A program made the position numbers and the translations under genes. The notes below the pieces were generated by a model. It saw only the letters and a program-made list of their open reading frames with translations, was not told the DNA's origin and searched no databases. A stretch of 8,122 nucleotides of DNA from an uncultured Mailhella sp. Its GTDB lineage: Bacteria; Desulfobacterota; Desulfovibrionia; Desulfovibrionales; Desulfovibrionaceae. The first letter of the stretch is position 1. The number at the start of each line of letters is the position of its first letter. Where the stretch lies: NCBI GenBank assembly GCA_910579055.1, contig CAJTSU010000158.1, positions 1 to 8,122 of the forward strand, written 5' to 3'. This document shows, one piece after another, positions 1-6,165 of this stretch.

Positions 1-444
1 TGGAGGCCGCCAGAAGATGCAGGATGCCATCAAGCACCTTTTACCGGAAAGCCGGAAGGATTCGCGAAGCCAGCGTCGATATTGTCTAACAAGGTGTACT
101 TTTTGGGAAAATCCGCTTTCTTTCTTTTAGGTAAAAAAATAGTCCCTGTCAAACCTCGCTGGGCAACAAATTTTCCCTTTGCCCCTCTTTCCCTCAAAGT
201 ACAATTTTTGGGGAATAGGCGGGGTGGCATACTGGTCTCTTCCCCAGGCTCTTGGAAGAAGCCCTTAAGGTCAGCCCTCATTTTACCCCGTCTGCTGCAA
301 AGCTGCCTTTTTGCGTCCGGCGGCGTTGCAAGGCCAACATTGATCTTGTGGTATGTTCAATACTGCTTCGCCCAATGTTTGTCTTGCGTCTTGCTGGCCG
401 GAAAAAACGGTTTTTCGCGAACAGCGCTTTAATGGAGGCTGATT
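1..444. other. Leader region without a convincing gene
   Basis: Open frames exist on both strands (for example 82-432 + and 30-281 -), but none shows a recognisable domain and none has a clear ribosome binding site, so I do not call them genes. The first 90 bases could hold the end of a gene that starts outside the window; no frame was recognisable. Two similar T- and G-rich tracts, GTACTTTTTGGGAAAA near 106 and GTACAATTTTTGGGGAA near 199, form an imperfect direct repeat about 90 bases apart. An imperfect inverted repeat (328-387) is listed separately. The stretch may carry the promoter of the operon that follows, but no box pair near consensus stands out. Confidence 0.4.
328..387. repeat. 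Imperfect inverted repeat / possible stem-loop
   Basis: GCAAGGCCAACATTG (328-342) and CAATGTTTGTCTTGC (373-387) are inverted repeats matching at 13 of 15 positions, with a 30-nt loop. In RNA one of the mismatches would be a G-U pair. There is no T-run after it, so it does not look like a simple terminator. It lies about 160 bases before the first operon gene and could be a structured 5' leader or an interspersed repeat. Confidence 0.35.
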
Positions 445-543
445 GATCCTAAGGAGATAAAAAGCAAGGTGAAGGGAAAGGGCCTGCCTTACATCAGATA
501 TAGCAAGCTTGTGCTGAAACAGGCCACATCCGGACGTAGGTGA
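445..543 (+). other. Possible small ORF or gene remnant before the operon
   Basis: This frame is open from 433 to the TGA at 541-543 and reads as a basic, plausible peptide around GKGLPYIRYSKLVLKQ. There is no ATG. The best start is GTG at 469, preceded by AAGGAG (451-456) at a long spacing of 12 nt, which gives 24 residues. Its stop overlaps GTG 540 as GTGA, the arrangement seen in coupled genes, so it might be a leader peptide. It might equally be the debris of a longer gene. No family was recognised. Confidence 0.2.
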
Positions 544-548
544 CTGCG

Positions 549-818
549 ATGATTAAGCTTTTATTTATTGCAGCAATGCTTTTCGCCACACCCTGCATGG
601 CGTGGAATGGCTATGATTACGATAAGGGAAATTTCATAGAAATAGAAAAGGGGAACCTTGTCAGGAGAGGTAGGACAATTGAAATTTATGACTATGATGA
701 TGGTCAATACAAGGATGTTGAAGTCGAAAGCATCCAGCGTATTCCCGGCGCGGTAGAAATTGAGGTTTTTGATCCTGAAAGCGGTGAAAACAGAATTTTT
801 GAAATGGATGAAAGGTGA
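549..818 (+). CDS. Small exported DUF5334-like protein, first gene of the hxs operon
   Basis: A protein of 89 residues if it starts at ATG 549. A GTG at 540 would add three residues, but AGGTGA at 537-542 is well placed as the ribosome binding site for 549. Residues 1-18 form a Sec signal peptide: Lys3, a hydrophobic core, and Pro-Cys-Met-Ala before the likely cleavage, leaving a mature chain starting Trp-Asn-Gly. The mature part has repeated Tyr-Asp/Asp-Tyr-Asp motifs (YDYDKGNF, IYDYDDGQY, VFDPESGEN), is acidic and probably all beta. This pattern matches my memory of the DUF5334 family, which has no known function. Its TGA overlaps the hxsD start (TGATG), so it is probably cotranslated with the maturation genes. 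It may act in the periplasm beside the exported His-Xaa-Ser precursor; that role is inferred from position only. Confidence 0.75.
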   Translation: MIKLLFIAAMLFATPCMAWNGYDYDKGNFIEIEKGNLVRRGRTIEIYDYDDGQYKDVEVESIQRIPGAVEIEVFDPESGENRIFEMDER

Positions 819-1144
819 TGTCCGTTCCGTTTAAATTTGAGGGTGATGGAAATTTGGGCGTAATCACTGCCGAAAAGCAGTTCTTTACGGGAAAATGCAT
901 TTTGGATGTGTCCGCCGAGGTTTCTTGCCTTTACCATGTTTCATACGATGCCAGAAGCAATCCCGAAGCAATCATTATTAAAATTTCCCCGAAAGACGAG
1001 AACAGGCGATTAATGGAAGCTGATTTGCGCGATTTTATGAACAAGCTTATTGATCACCAAACTTGGCTGGACTTGAACAAGGAATTTGGGGAAATCAGGC
1101 AAACAATTGTCGCGGAGGCTTTTTCTCCGCTCAAGAAGCTGTAA
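818..1144 (+). CDS. hxsD: His-Xaa-Ser system protein HxsD
   Basis: A soluble protein of 108 residues with no signal peptide. ATG 818 is preferred over the in-frame GTG 815 because it gives the TGATG overlap with the previous gene. HxsD is the small non-enzymatic partner always found with the HxsB and HxsC radical SAM proteins; its role is unknown, perhaps a precursor-binding or scaffold protein. The C-terminal half shows the family pattern: FMNKLIDHQTWLDL, then an acidic Gly-Glu-Ile-Arg and a final Ala-Phe-Ser-Pro. The first half looks like beta strands (KFEGDGNLGVITA). No cysteine cluster is present, so it carries no iron-sulfur site of its own. The hxsB ATG follows directly after its TAA. 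The call rests on family resemblance plus the unmistakable neighbours. Confidence 0.85.
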   Translation: MSVPFKFEGDGNLGVITAEKQFFTGKCILDVSAEVSCLYHVSYDARSNPEAIIIKISPKDENRRLMEADLRDFMNKLIDHQTWLDLNKEFGEIRQTIVAEAFSPLKKL

Positions 1145-2596
1145 ATGTATACCATTCTGCCATTCAACTTTACTCCGTTTGACGATTCCTTTCTCCTGGT
1201 GAATGAAGCCGGAGTCTTTACCTTTTTGGAACAAAAAGACTTTGAAGATTTCATAAGGCACAACCTTTCTGAAAATTCGCCTGTTTTTGACAATCTTGAA
1301 AGTGATCTGTTTCTTACCACAGGAGATGTTGATCAGGCTATTCGCAAACTTGCTGCCAGATACCGCTCCCGTAAGGAATATCTGCGCGATTTCACAAGCT
1401 TGCACATGATGGTCATCACTTTGAGGTGCAATCAGAGATGCGGCTATTGCCAAGTATCCAGTGCCGATGAGGATTCCATAAAGTACGACATGTCCGTTGA
1501 GACGGCGAAAAAAATAGTCGATTTCATCCTTTCCGCTCCCACCGATTTTCCCAAAATAGAATTTCAGGGAGGGGAGCCGACTATAAACTGGCCCGCAATC
1601 GTCGCCACTGTGGAAAGTGCAGAAAAACGGTCTGCTGAACTTGGGAAAAAGGTTGAATTCGTCATATGTTCAAACCTGATATCCATAACAGAAGATCAGC
1701 TTTATTTCTGCAAGGAGCATAAAATTGCTATTTCAACATCCCTTGACGGACCACGAAATATCCATGACAAATTCCGCAGAACTCGTTTCGACAAGGGAAC
1801 ATATGATTCTTTTATCCGCAATTTTAAAAAGGCAAGAGAAATTGTGGGCGACAGGGTTTCTGCGCTCATGACAACCTCGGCAGAATCCCTGAACAAGCTG
1901 GACGAAGTCATTGACGAATATGTAAGACTCGGTATGGACGGGATATTCATTCGCTCCCTCAATCCTTACGGTTTCGCCGTCGAGAATGTCCGGCTCATAG
2001 GCTATCCCATGCAGGATTTTACCGAAAAGTATCTGGAAGCCCTTGAATATATCCTTAAGCTGAATGAACAGATTTATTTCCCTGAATATTTTGCAACGCT
2101 GCTCTTTACGAGGATGCTAACATTCATGCCCACGGGGTTTGTGGACTTGCAATCTCCAAGCGGCGTGGGAATAGCCGGGGCGATTTACGATTTTGACGGA
2201 TCAGTTTTTCCATCCGACGAGGCCCGGATGCTTGCTCGCATGGGCGATAGGCATTTTTGCCTGGGTAATGTTAATGAGGGAACTTTCAAGGATATTTTTG
2301 GCGGCAAAAAGCTGCGGGAAATAATTTCCGCAGCCTGTGTTGAAACGACAGTTCCTTGCGGCTGGTGCGCTTACCAGGCTTACTGCGGAACAGATCCGGT
2401 GCGAAATTACCTAGAAAGCGGCAGGGAAAGCCGGAATATGGCGGGAACCCCATTTTGCATGAAGCATAAAAGAATTTTTGAAGGACTTTTGCGGATATTG
2501 CGGAACGCCGACGACAAGCGGAAATCAATAATCTGGAGCTGGATAATGAACAATCCGGGATTGGCAGGACATGAAACAGGGCAAAGGAATTCCTAA
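1145..2596 (+). CDS. hxsB: His-Xaa-Ser system radical SAM maturase HxsB
   Basis: A radical SAM enzyme of 483 residues. The SAM-binding 4Fe-4S motif CxxxCxxC is CNQRCGYC at Cys95, Cys99 and Cys102, followed by the GGEP motif at 142-145. The C-terminal third holds a SPASM-like set of cysteines (Cys372, 398, 405, 408, 414, 438, including CGWCAYQAYC), which would hold auxiliary iron-sulfur clusters as in other peptide-modifying maturases. The first 85 or so residues precede the barrel and may help bind substrate. In this family the enzyme is thought to modify the His-Xaa-Ser repeat protein in the cytoplasm before export; the actual chemistry is not known to me. It starts immediately after the hxsD stop, and its last 26 nt overlap hxsC, so the two maturases are tightly coupled. 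No frameshift or missing motif was seen. Confidence 0.93.
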   Translation: MYTILPFNFTPFDDSFLLVNEAGVFTFLEQKDFEDFIRHNLSENSPVFDNLESDLFLTTGDVDQAIRKLAARYRSRKEYLRDFTSLHMMVITLRCNQRCGYCQVSSADEDSIKYDMSVETAKKIVDFILSAPTDFPKIEFQGGEPTINWPAIVATVESAEKRSAELGKKVEFVICSNLISITEDQLYFCKEHKIAISTSLDGPRNIHDKFRRTRFDKGTYDSFIRNFKKAREIVGDRVSALMTTSAESLNKLDEVIDEYVRLGMDGIFIRSLNPYGFAVENVRLIGYPMQDFTEKYLEALEYILKLNEQIYFPEYFATLLFTRMLTFMPTGFVDLQSPSGVGIAGAIYDFDGSVFPSDEARMLARMGDRHFCLGNVNEGTFKDIFGGKKLREIISAACVETTVPCGWCAYQAYCGTDPVRNYLESGRESRNMAGTPFCMKHKRIFEGLLRILRNADDKRKSIIWSWIMNNPGLAGHETGQRNS

Positions 2597-3695
2597 CAGT
2601 AAATTTGACAGAATTGTTGGCATTGCCACCACAAAACCTGTCCCAGCATCTTTGCGCCACAAACATATCTATGTTGGCGAAAAGGCGGGCTTTCATTCCC
2701 TCGGCTATGCCGGATGTGTTTTTTCCGGCAAAGGCAAGGGCATTTTCCAACCATGCGCAATTACGCAGGCAGATATTTCCATAATAAACGATGGTGATAT
2801 CCTAGTACTGGATGACAGCGGAAAGTTTGATTTCGTATGGGAGGTCGATTCGCCGCACAATTCATTTTTCCTGACCGGCAAGTGTAACGTGTCATGCCTG
2901 ATGTGCCCACAACCGCCCAGAGATTTCGATAATCTGGCTTACGGTGAGGCAAGGAACATCCTTAAGCTCCTGCAAGGGCACAGGATTTCCGATATTTGCC
3001 TGACAGGCGGCGAACCGACGCTGGCAAAAGACAAGTTTATTGGATTTTTGGCCCAGTGCGTGACACAGCATCCAGAATCCTATATTTCTGTCCTCACAAA
3101 TGGGCGGACGTTTGCCGATATGGATTTCGTGGAACGCGTTGCCGAAATCGCCACACCCAATGTGATCTTTTGCGTTTCCCTGCATGGTGACAATCCAAGA
3201 TTGCACGATGCCATCGTGAACAAGGCGGGTAGCTTTGAAAAAACGGAAACAGGCATATACAATCTTGCCCGTAAAGGAATAAAAATCGAGATCAGACATG
3301 TAGTCACGAAGCTTAATTATAAGCGATTGCCACAAATGGCGCGTCATATCTACAATTACATGCCATTTTGTGATCATTATGCTTTTATGGCTATGGAGTT
3401 ACATGGTAATGCCGTCAAAAACTCCGACCTCATAATGGTCAATCCTGTCCGGTACAAGGATCGTCTTGCGGATGCCGCGCTTTTGCTTGAACGCGCCTGC
3501 CTGCCTGTATCACTTTACAATATTCCACTGTGCATGGCGGATGAACGGGTAAGACACCTTGCAAGGCAGTCAATCTCAACGTGGAAAAATGTCTTCCCAC
3601 AGGAATGTTGCGAATGTTCGCAAAAATCCGAATGCAGCGGCTTTTTTGCCACTTCAGAGAGGATACCTGTGGAAGATATAACTCCCTTTCACTAA
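2571..3695 (+). CDS. hxsC: His-Xaa-Ser system radical SAM maturase HxsC
   Basis: A second radical SAM protein, of 374 residues. The cluster motif CNVSCLMC lies at Cys105, Cys109 and Cys112, and TGGEPT at 145-150. An N-terminal region of about 95 residues comes before the barrel. Near the end, Cys346, Cys347, Cys349 and Cys355 (ECCECSQKSEC) could bind a further cluster, a smaller set than in HxsB. HxsC and HxsB always occur as a pair, which suggests two successive or cooperating modifications of the same precursor; that is inference. The ATG lies inside the end of hxsB with only a weak upstream signal (GGCAGGAC), so translation probably depends on coupling. Its TAA is 17 nt before the ATG of the precursor gene. 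Confidence 0.92.
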   Translation: MKQGKGIPNSKFDRIVGIATTKPVPASLRHKHIYVGEKAGFHSLGYAGCVFSGKGKGIFQPCAITQADISIINDGDILVLDDSGKFDFVWEVDSPHNSFFLTGKCNVSCLMCPQPPRDFDNLAYGEARNILKLLQGHRISDICLTGGEPTLAKDKFIGFLAQCVTQHPESYISVLTNGRTFADMDFVERVAEIATPNVIFCVSLHGDNPRLHDAIVNKAGSFEKTETGIYNLARKGIKIEIRHVVTKLNYKRLPQMARHIYNYMPFCDHYAFMAMELHGNAVKNSDLIMVNPVRYKDRLADAALLLERACLPVSLYNIPLCMADERVRHLARQSISTWKNVFPQECCECSQKSECSGFFATSERIPVEDITPFH

Positions 3696-3700
3696 CTCAG

Positions 3701-3706
3701 AGGAGG
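3701..3706 (+). promoter_or_regulatory. Strong ribosome binding site of the precursor gene
   Basis: AGGAGG, a full anti-16S match, sits 6 nt before ATG 3713. The enzyme genes upstream rely on overlaps with weak sites, so the precursor should be translated more strongly than its maturases, as expected for a substrate. Confidence 0.8.
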
Positions 3707-3712
3707 TTTGGC

Positions 3713-3955
3713 ATGAGAAGAATCGTTTATTTACTGTTCATGGCAATGGGCGTGTTTTCGCTGGGGTCCATTGAACAACCAGTCCAGAAGTCTGCTGATA
3801 CCCAGATTCAGCAGAGCGAGGCGAAACAGGACAATTCCTATTTTTCCGATATTATGAACAAGGCATCTGACGAAATGCTTGTGGCCGCCCATTACAGCCA
3901 TTCAAGTCATTCGAGTCATTACAGCCATAGAAGCCACGTTTCTTCCAGGTATTAA
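3713..3955 (+). CDS. hxsA: Short His-Xaa-Ser repeat protein (HxsA-type precursor)
   Basis: A protein of 80 residues, the presumed substrate of HxsB and HxsC. The start at 3713 is set by the AGGAGG site. Residues 1 to about 19 are a Sec-type signal peptide (MRRIVYLLFMAMGVFSLG), so the product should leave the cytoplasm by the general export route. Residues 20-58 are polar and Gln/Glu-rich, a likely leader or spacer. Residues 60-77 are six tandem His-X-Ser triplets, HYSHSSHSSHYSHRSHVS, visible in the DNA as repeated CAT/TCA/AGC codons, with a short Ser-Arg-Tyr tail. It is much shorter than the classic HxsA proteins and fits the short precursor variants of the family. The function is unknown; metal binding through modified or plain histidines is one possibility. 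The identity is secure because of the repeat and the adjacent paired maturases. Confidence 0.88.
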   Translation: MRRIVYLLFMAMGVFSLGSIEQPVQKSADTQIQQSEAKQDNSYFSDIMNKASDEMLVAAHYSHSSHSSHYSHRSHVSSRY

Positions 3956-3966
3956 TTTCAAAATCT

Positions 3967-4011
3967 TGCCGTTCCTGTATAAGTTATCTAAATGAAGATA
4001 CAGGAACGGCA
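3967..4011. terminator. Bidirectional hairpin between convergent genes
   Basis: TGCCGTTCCTGTAT (3967-3980) and ATACAGGAACGGCA (3998-4011) form a perfect 14-bp stem with a 17-nt loop. It starts 11 bases after the precursor stop and lies before the end of the oppositely transcribed acetyltransferase gene, so it can serve both directions. No strong T-run follows on the + strand; on the - strand a short ATTTTG follows. It may terminate weakly or protect the 3' end of the operon mRNA. Confidence 0.6.
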
Positions 4012-4058
4012 TGTTGTATAAAATAAAAACAGATTATTTGAATTCGCGTTTCTATATA

Positions 4059-4577
4059 TCATTTTGTCTTATCTTCTCCTGTACAAAATGCTTTTACCTG
4101 CTTTCTGTGCATCCAAAGATGAAGCGCGTTATCCGAAAAACGCTGAAACAGGAATTTTTCATAGAAAGCGACAACTCGTTCGTTTTTGGCATCCACCAGA
4201 AACAAGGCCCACGCAAGTTCATTGGCGCAAGAACGGCGCAAGACATCCACAACCATGAGGCTGCCAATATGCTGGCCTTGGATGCTTGATGCAACCGCCA
4301 ATCTGTCAAGGCGAACAGCAGAAATATTCGGATAACGCGGCATCTTGCGAGCCATTTCCTCCGGCACGTTATCAAGAAGGACAGATGCCGCGGACAAGGT
4401 GTAATAACCGATGATTTTATTCGGAGCTGTTTCCGCCCTGGCAACTATGGCCGTGGCAAAACCGCGCTTCATATCCTGGCTGGCAAGTTTTTGCAGGTAT
4501 GTATCCAGAGCGGCCTCTCCACAGGTAAAGCCGCTTTTATCCATAGCAGAAGATAACAGCCCAAAAAGCAGCTTCAT
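4059..4577 (-). CDS. GNAT acetyltransferase toxin, TacT-like
   Basis: A protein of 172 residues with the layout of TacT-type toxins, which acetylate charged tRNAs and stop translation. Visible family features are GYYTLSAASV (57-66), the strand RLAVA (92-96), the acetyl-CoA loop region QGQHIG (100-105) and the FYEKF element with the likely catalytic Tyr139. Its ATG overlaps the original stop of the antitoxin frame (ATGA), typical of this TA pair. Several usual glycines are changed: Asp91 where GRLAVD is common, His103 in the CoA loop and Leu143 after FYEKF. Activity may therefore be reduced. Such changes would be easier to tolerate here because the antitoxin upstream is truncated. The frame itself is intact. 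Confidence 0.85.
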   Translation of the reverse strand: MKLLFGLLSSAMDKSGFTCGEAALDTYLQKLASQDMKRGFATAIVARAETAPNKIIGYYTLSAASVLLDNVPEEMARKMPRYPNISAVRLDRLAVASSIQGQHIGSLMVVDVLRRSCANELAWALFLVDAKNERVVAFYEKFLFQRFSDNALHLWMHRKQVKAFCTGEDKTK

Positions 4578-4649
4578 GCCTGAGCCACCCGTTCACCGTA
4601 CTCGCTGGTCAGGGACTTGAGAAACCGGCTTGGCTCGGATACGTTTTCG

Positions 4650-4874
4650 TCAGTCAGCAGTCAGCGCCTTGGCCAACAATTCCTGGTCGCGCAGGGTCAG
4701 ACGAATCAGGGTTTGTTCGGCAATGACCCGTTCAGCTTTTTCCAGCGCAGCTTCAATGAGAAAATCCGTGCGAGTCCGGCCTTGCAGGGCAGCGGCCCGG
4801 CCAATGGTCTCGCGAACGGTCAGGGGAATTCTGGCATCAATGCGGGACATGGATAATTCGGAATTTTGAGACAT
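4650..4874 (-). CDS. TacA-like (DUF1778) antitoxin, truncated by a frameshift
   Basis: The ribbon-helix-helix antitoxin partner of the GNAT toxin. As it stands it encodes 74 residues. The beta strand SRIDARIP (10-17) and the two helices up to about residue 52 form the DNA-binding half. A 7-bp tandem duplication at 4651-4664 shifts the frame and creates an early TGA. Removing one copy restores 97 residues: the frame continues through DENVSEPSRFLKSLTSEY and stops at 4574-4576, overlapping the toxin ATG as ATGA. The lost tail is the part that contacts the toxin in this family. The present product may still bind the operator but probably neutralises poorly. A strong CAGGAGG site (4880-4886) sets the start. 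The second copy at 6166-6496 has only one CAGTCAG, so the duplication is the derived state. Confidence 0.85.
   Translation of the reverse strand: MSQNSELSMSRIDARIPLTVRETIGRAAALQGRTRTDFLIEAALEKAERVIAEQTLIRLTLRDQELLAKALTAD
4651..4664. repeat. 7-bp tandem duplication that breaks the antitoxin frame
   Basis: CAGTCAG occurs twice head to tail (4651-4657 and 4658-4664). The homologous place in the second antitoxin copy (6263-6269) has it once. This looks like slippage or a phase-variable unit, because loss of one copy would restore the full antitoxin. Confidence 0.9.
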
Positions 4875-4879
4875 GGCGG

Positions 4880-4920
4880 CCTCCTGAAAAACATATTAAG
4901 AACGTTTTTTTGCCGTACAA
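4880..4920 (-). promoter_or_regulatory. Promoter and ribosome binding site of the TacA/TacT-like operon
   Basis: On the - strand, TTGTAC (4920-4915) and TAATAT (4898-4893) are separated by 16 nt and followed by CAGGAGG (4886-4880) just before the antitoxin ATG. The short leader is the usual place for autoregulation by the ribbon-helix-helix antitoxin. In the decayed second copy the spacer is shorter, so the promoter there is probably damaged. Confidence 0.5.
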
Positions 4921-4925
4921 ATCAA

Positions 4926-5071
4926 GGGGCTACAAACAGGGCTGACGCATCTAAAAACGTAACATATTGTTTTTCTTGACAGGAAGTTTCAATGTTTTTG
5001 ACGACAGCAAAGACAAACACCTACAATATCAATAGGTTAAAAATTAGATGCGTCAGTCCTGGGGCTACAAA
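4926..5071. mobile_element. MITE-like element with terminal inverted repeats and target duplication
   Basis: CAGGGCTGACGCATCTAA (4937-4954) and TTAGATGCGTCAGTCCTG (5044-5061) are 18-bp inverted repeats with one mismatch. They are flanked by the perfect 11-bp direct repeat GGGGCTACAAA at 4926-4936 and 5061-5071, which looks like a target-site duplication. The element is about 124 bp and non-coding, so it would need a transposase in trans. An 11-bp duplication and CTGAC-type ends would suit an IS4-like family; that assignment is inference. It is inserted upstream of the antitoxin promoter. Confidence 0.75.
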
Positions 5072-5410
5072 TGCTGGGGGAGTGACAAAGTTTGATTTTT
5101 TGAGCAACAGGGAAAATTCCTCTTTTTGACCCATTCGAAGTTTCAGAAAAGGAGGTCGGAAGTTCAAAACTTAAGCCATTCAACCTGACATGATTTTGCC
5201 CTGACGCGTCCATTGACTGGAATATGAAGGAAAGTGTACACTAAATTCTAGGTTGTCATCAAATGCACCTTGTGCAAATACGGCTCGGATATGTGGCAAC
5301 TGGCTACGGAAACGGCGATGAAACAGGCAGAGATGATGCGAATGAGCTTTTTACTTATCAAATCGGATGAGATTGATAAAAGATCTCCTTATTAAAAAGA
5401 GGAAAGCAAA
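5072..5410. other. Non-coding stretch before the AT-rich gene
   Basis: No clear gene was found. A tiny frame at 5291-5395 (34 residues, starting MWQLATETAMKQ) ends 15 bases before the next gene but lacks a ribosome binding site. Upstream in the same frame is KCTLCKYGSD, so it could be a relic of a small zinc-binding protein. A promoter-like pair at 5213-5242 is listed separately. The ribosome binding site of the next gene, AGAGGA, is at 5398-5403. Confidence 0.4.
5213..5242 (+). promoter_or_regulatory. Candidate promoter with palindromic operator
   Basis: TTGACT (5213-5218) and TACACT (5237-5242) are spaced by 18 nt. The second box lies inside a perfect 10-bp palindrome, AGTGTACACT (5233-5242), which could be a repressor site. 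It would drive the AT-rich gene through a leader of roughly 160 nt. Confidence 0.35.
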
Positions 5411-6058
5411 ATGGAATCCATAATAGAAATTGTATGTGAATTTTTAAAATATCTTATAAATACTATTACAAGTATGAGTTGGCAGATATTTGCTTTTTTT
5501 GTGCTTTTTATTTTTAAAGATAGCCTTATTGATTTTATATCAAAAATTAAAAATATACATGCAATAGGATTTTCTTTTGATTCAGATATTCAACAGCAAA
5601 GTATTGATTCTATCCAAAACAATTCAAACCCATCATCAGATGGGCTATCAAATAGCAAACCATGCAATAATAAAGACCATGAGGAATATAAAACTGCTAA
5701 AGATATATTAATATTAAATTATGATAAAGTCGATAAAAATACTGTAATAAAATATCTCGAATTTGAAAAAATATATCAACATATATATGGAAGCCAAATA
5801 AATTTATTAAATATACATCGAAATATTAAAAATGAAATTACTCCTAATGCTATTGAAACTTATCTCAATCAGTATAAATCATTATATACAAATTTACAAT
5901 GGTTTCAAAATTTGCAACCGGCTCAATTTGTGGAATTTCTTATTTTATGGAAATTAATTTCAATTTTGCCAAATGGAAATTATAAAATTGAAGACAAAGG
6001 TTTTGAATTTATTAATTATATATTTAATTGTGGATATAATTTTAATAAACCATTTTAG
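5411..6058 (+). CDS. Membrane-anchored protein of unknown function, very AT-rich
   Basis: A protein of 215 residues that I cannot assign to a named family. Residues about 16-40 (around SWQIFAFFVLFIF) form one membrane segment, followed by a basic stretch (KDSLIDFISKIKNI) that would stay in the cytoplasm. A low-complexity Ser/Asn/Gln linker spans about 60-88. A helical region (90-165) follows, and the end (about 168-207, with LILWKLISILPNGNYKIEDKG) reads like a winged-helix-like helix-turn-wing. One N-terminal anchor with a soluble cytoplasmic domain is a layout common in small island and defence proteins. Base composition and codon choice (AAA, ATA, TTA, AAT) are far more AT-rich than all neighbours, so it has a different origin. 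AGAGGA at 5398-5403 supports the start. It appears to be a single-gene unit closed by the hairpin at 6111-6141, and it is framed by two copies of the antitoxin gene. Confidence 0.8.
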   Translation: MESIIEIVCEFLKYLINTITSMSWQIFAFFVLFIFKDSLIDFISKIKNIHAIGFSFDSDIQQQSIDSIQNNSNPSSDGLSNSKPCNNKDHEEYKTAKDILILNYDKVDKNTVIKYLEFEKIYQHIYGSQINLLNIHRNIKNEITPNAIETYLNQYKSLYTNLQWFQNLQPAQFVEFLILWKLISILPNGNYKIEDKGFEFINYIFNCGYNFNKPF

Positions 6059-6110
6059 GCTGTTACTTGAAATAGACGAAATGATAACCTAGATTAATAG
6101 CTTTCCCTTA

Positions 6111-6141
6111 GCAAAACCGCCCCGTTTGTGGGTGGTTTTGC
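6111..6141 (+). terminator. Hairpin terminator after the AT-rich gene
   Basis: GCAAAACCGCCC (6111-6122) pairs with GGGTGGTTTTGC (6130-6141) over 12 positions, one of them G-U, with a 7-nt loop. It lies 52 bases past the stop codon. No T-run follows, but the 3' arm itself carries TTTT. Confidence 0.6.
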
Positions 6142-6165
6142 AGTAATGCCGCTCAGTCAAATGAG

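Noticed and set aside
30..432. Open frames on both strands (30-281 - and 82-432 +)
   Set aside because: They shadow each other, lack ribosome binding sites and have no recognisable domain; the sequence looks like intergenic repeat DNA.
1010..1453. 147-residue frame on the - strand across hxsD and hxsB
   Set aside because: It is antisense to two well-supported genes and has no domain or ribosome binding site.
3895..3950. 9-nt DNA repeats in the precursor gene as a CRISPR or satellite
   Set aside because: They are the codons of the His-X-Ser triplets in a coding frame.
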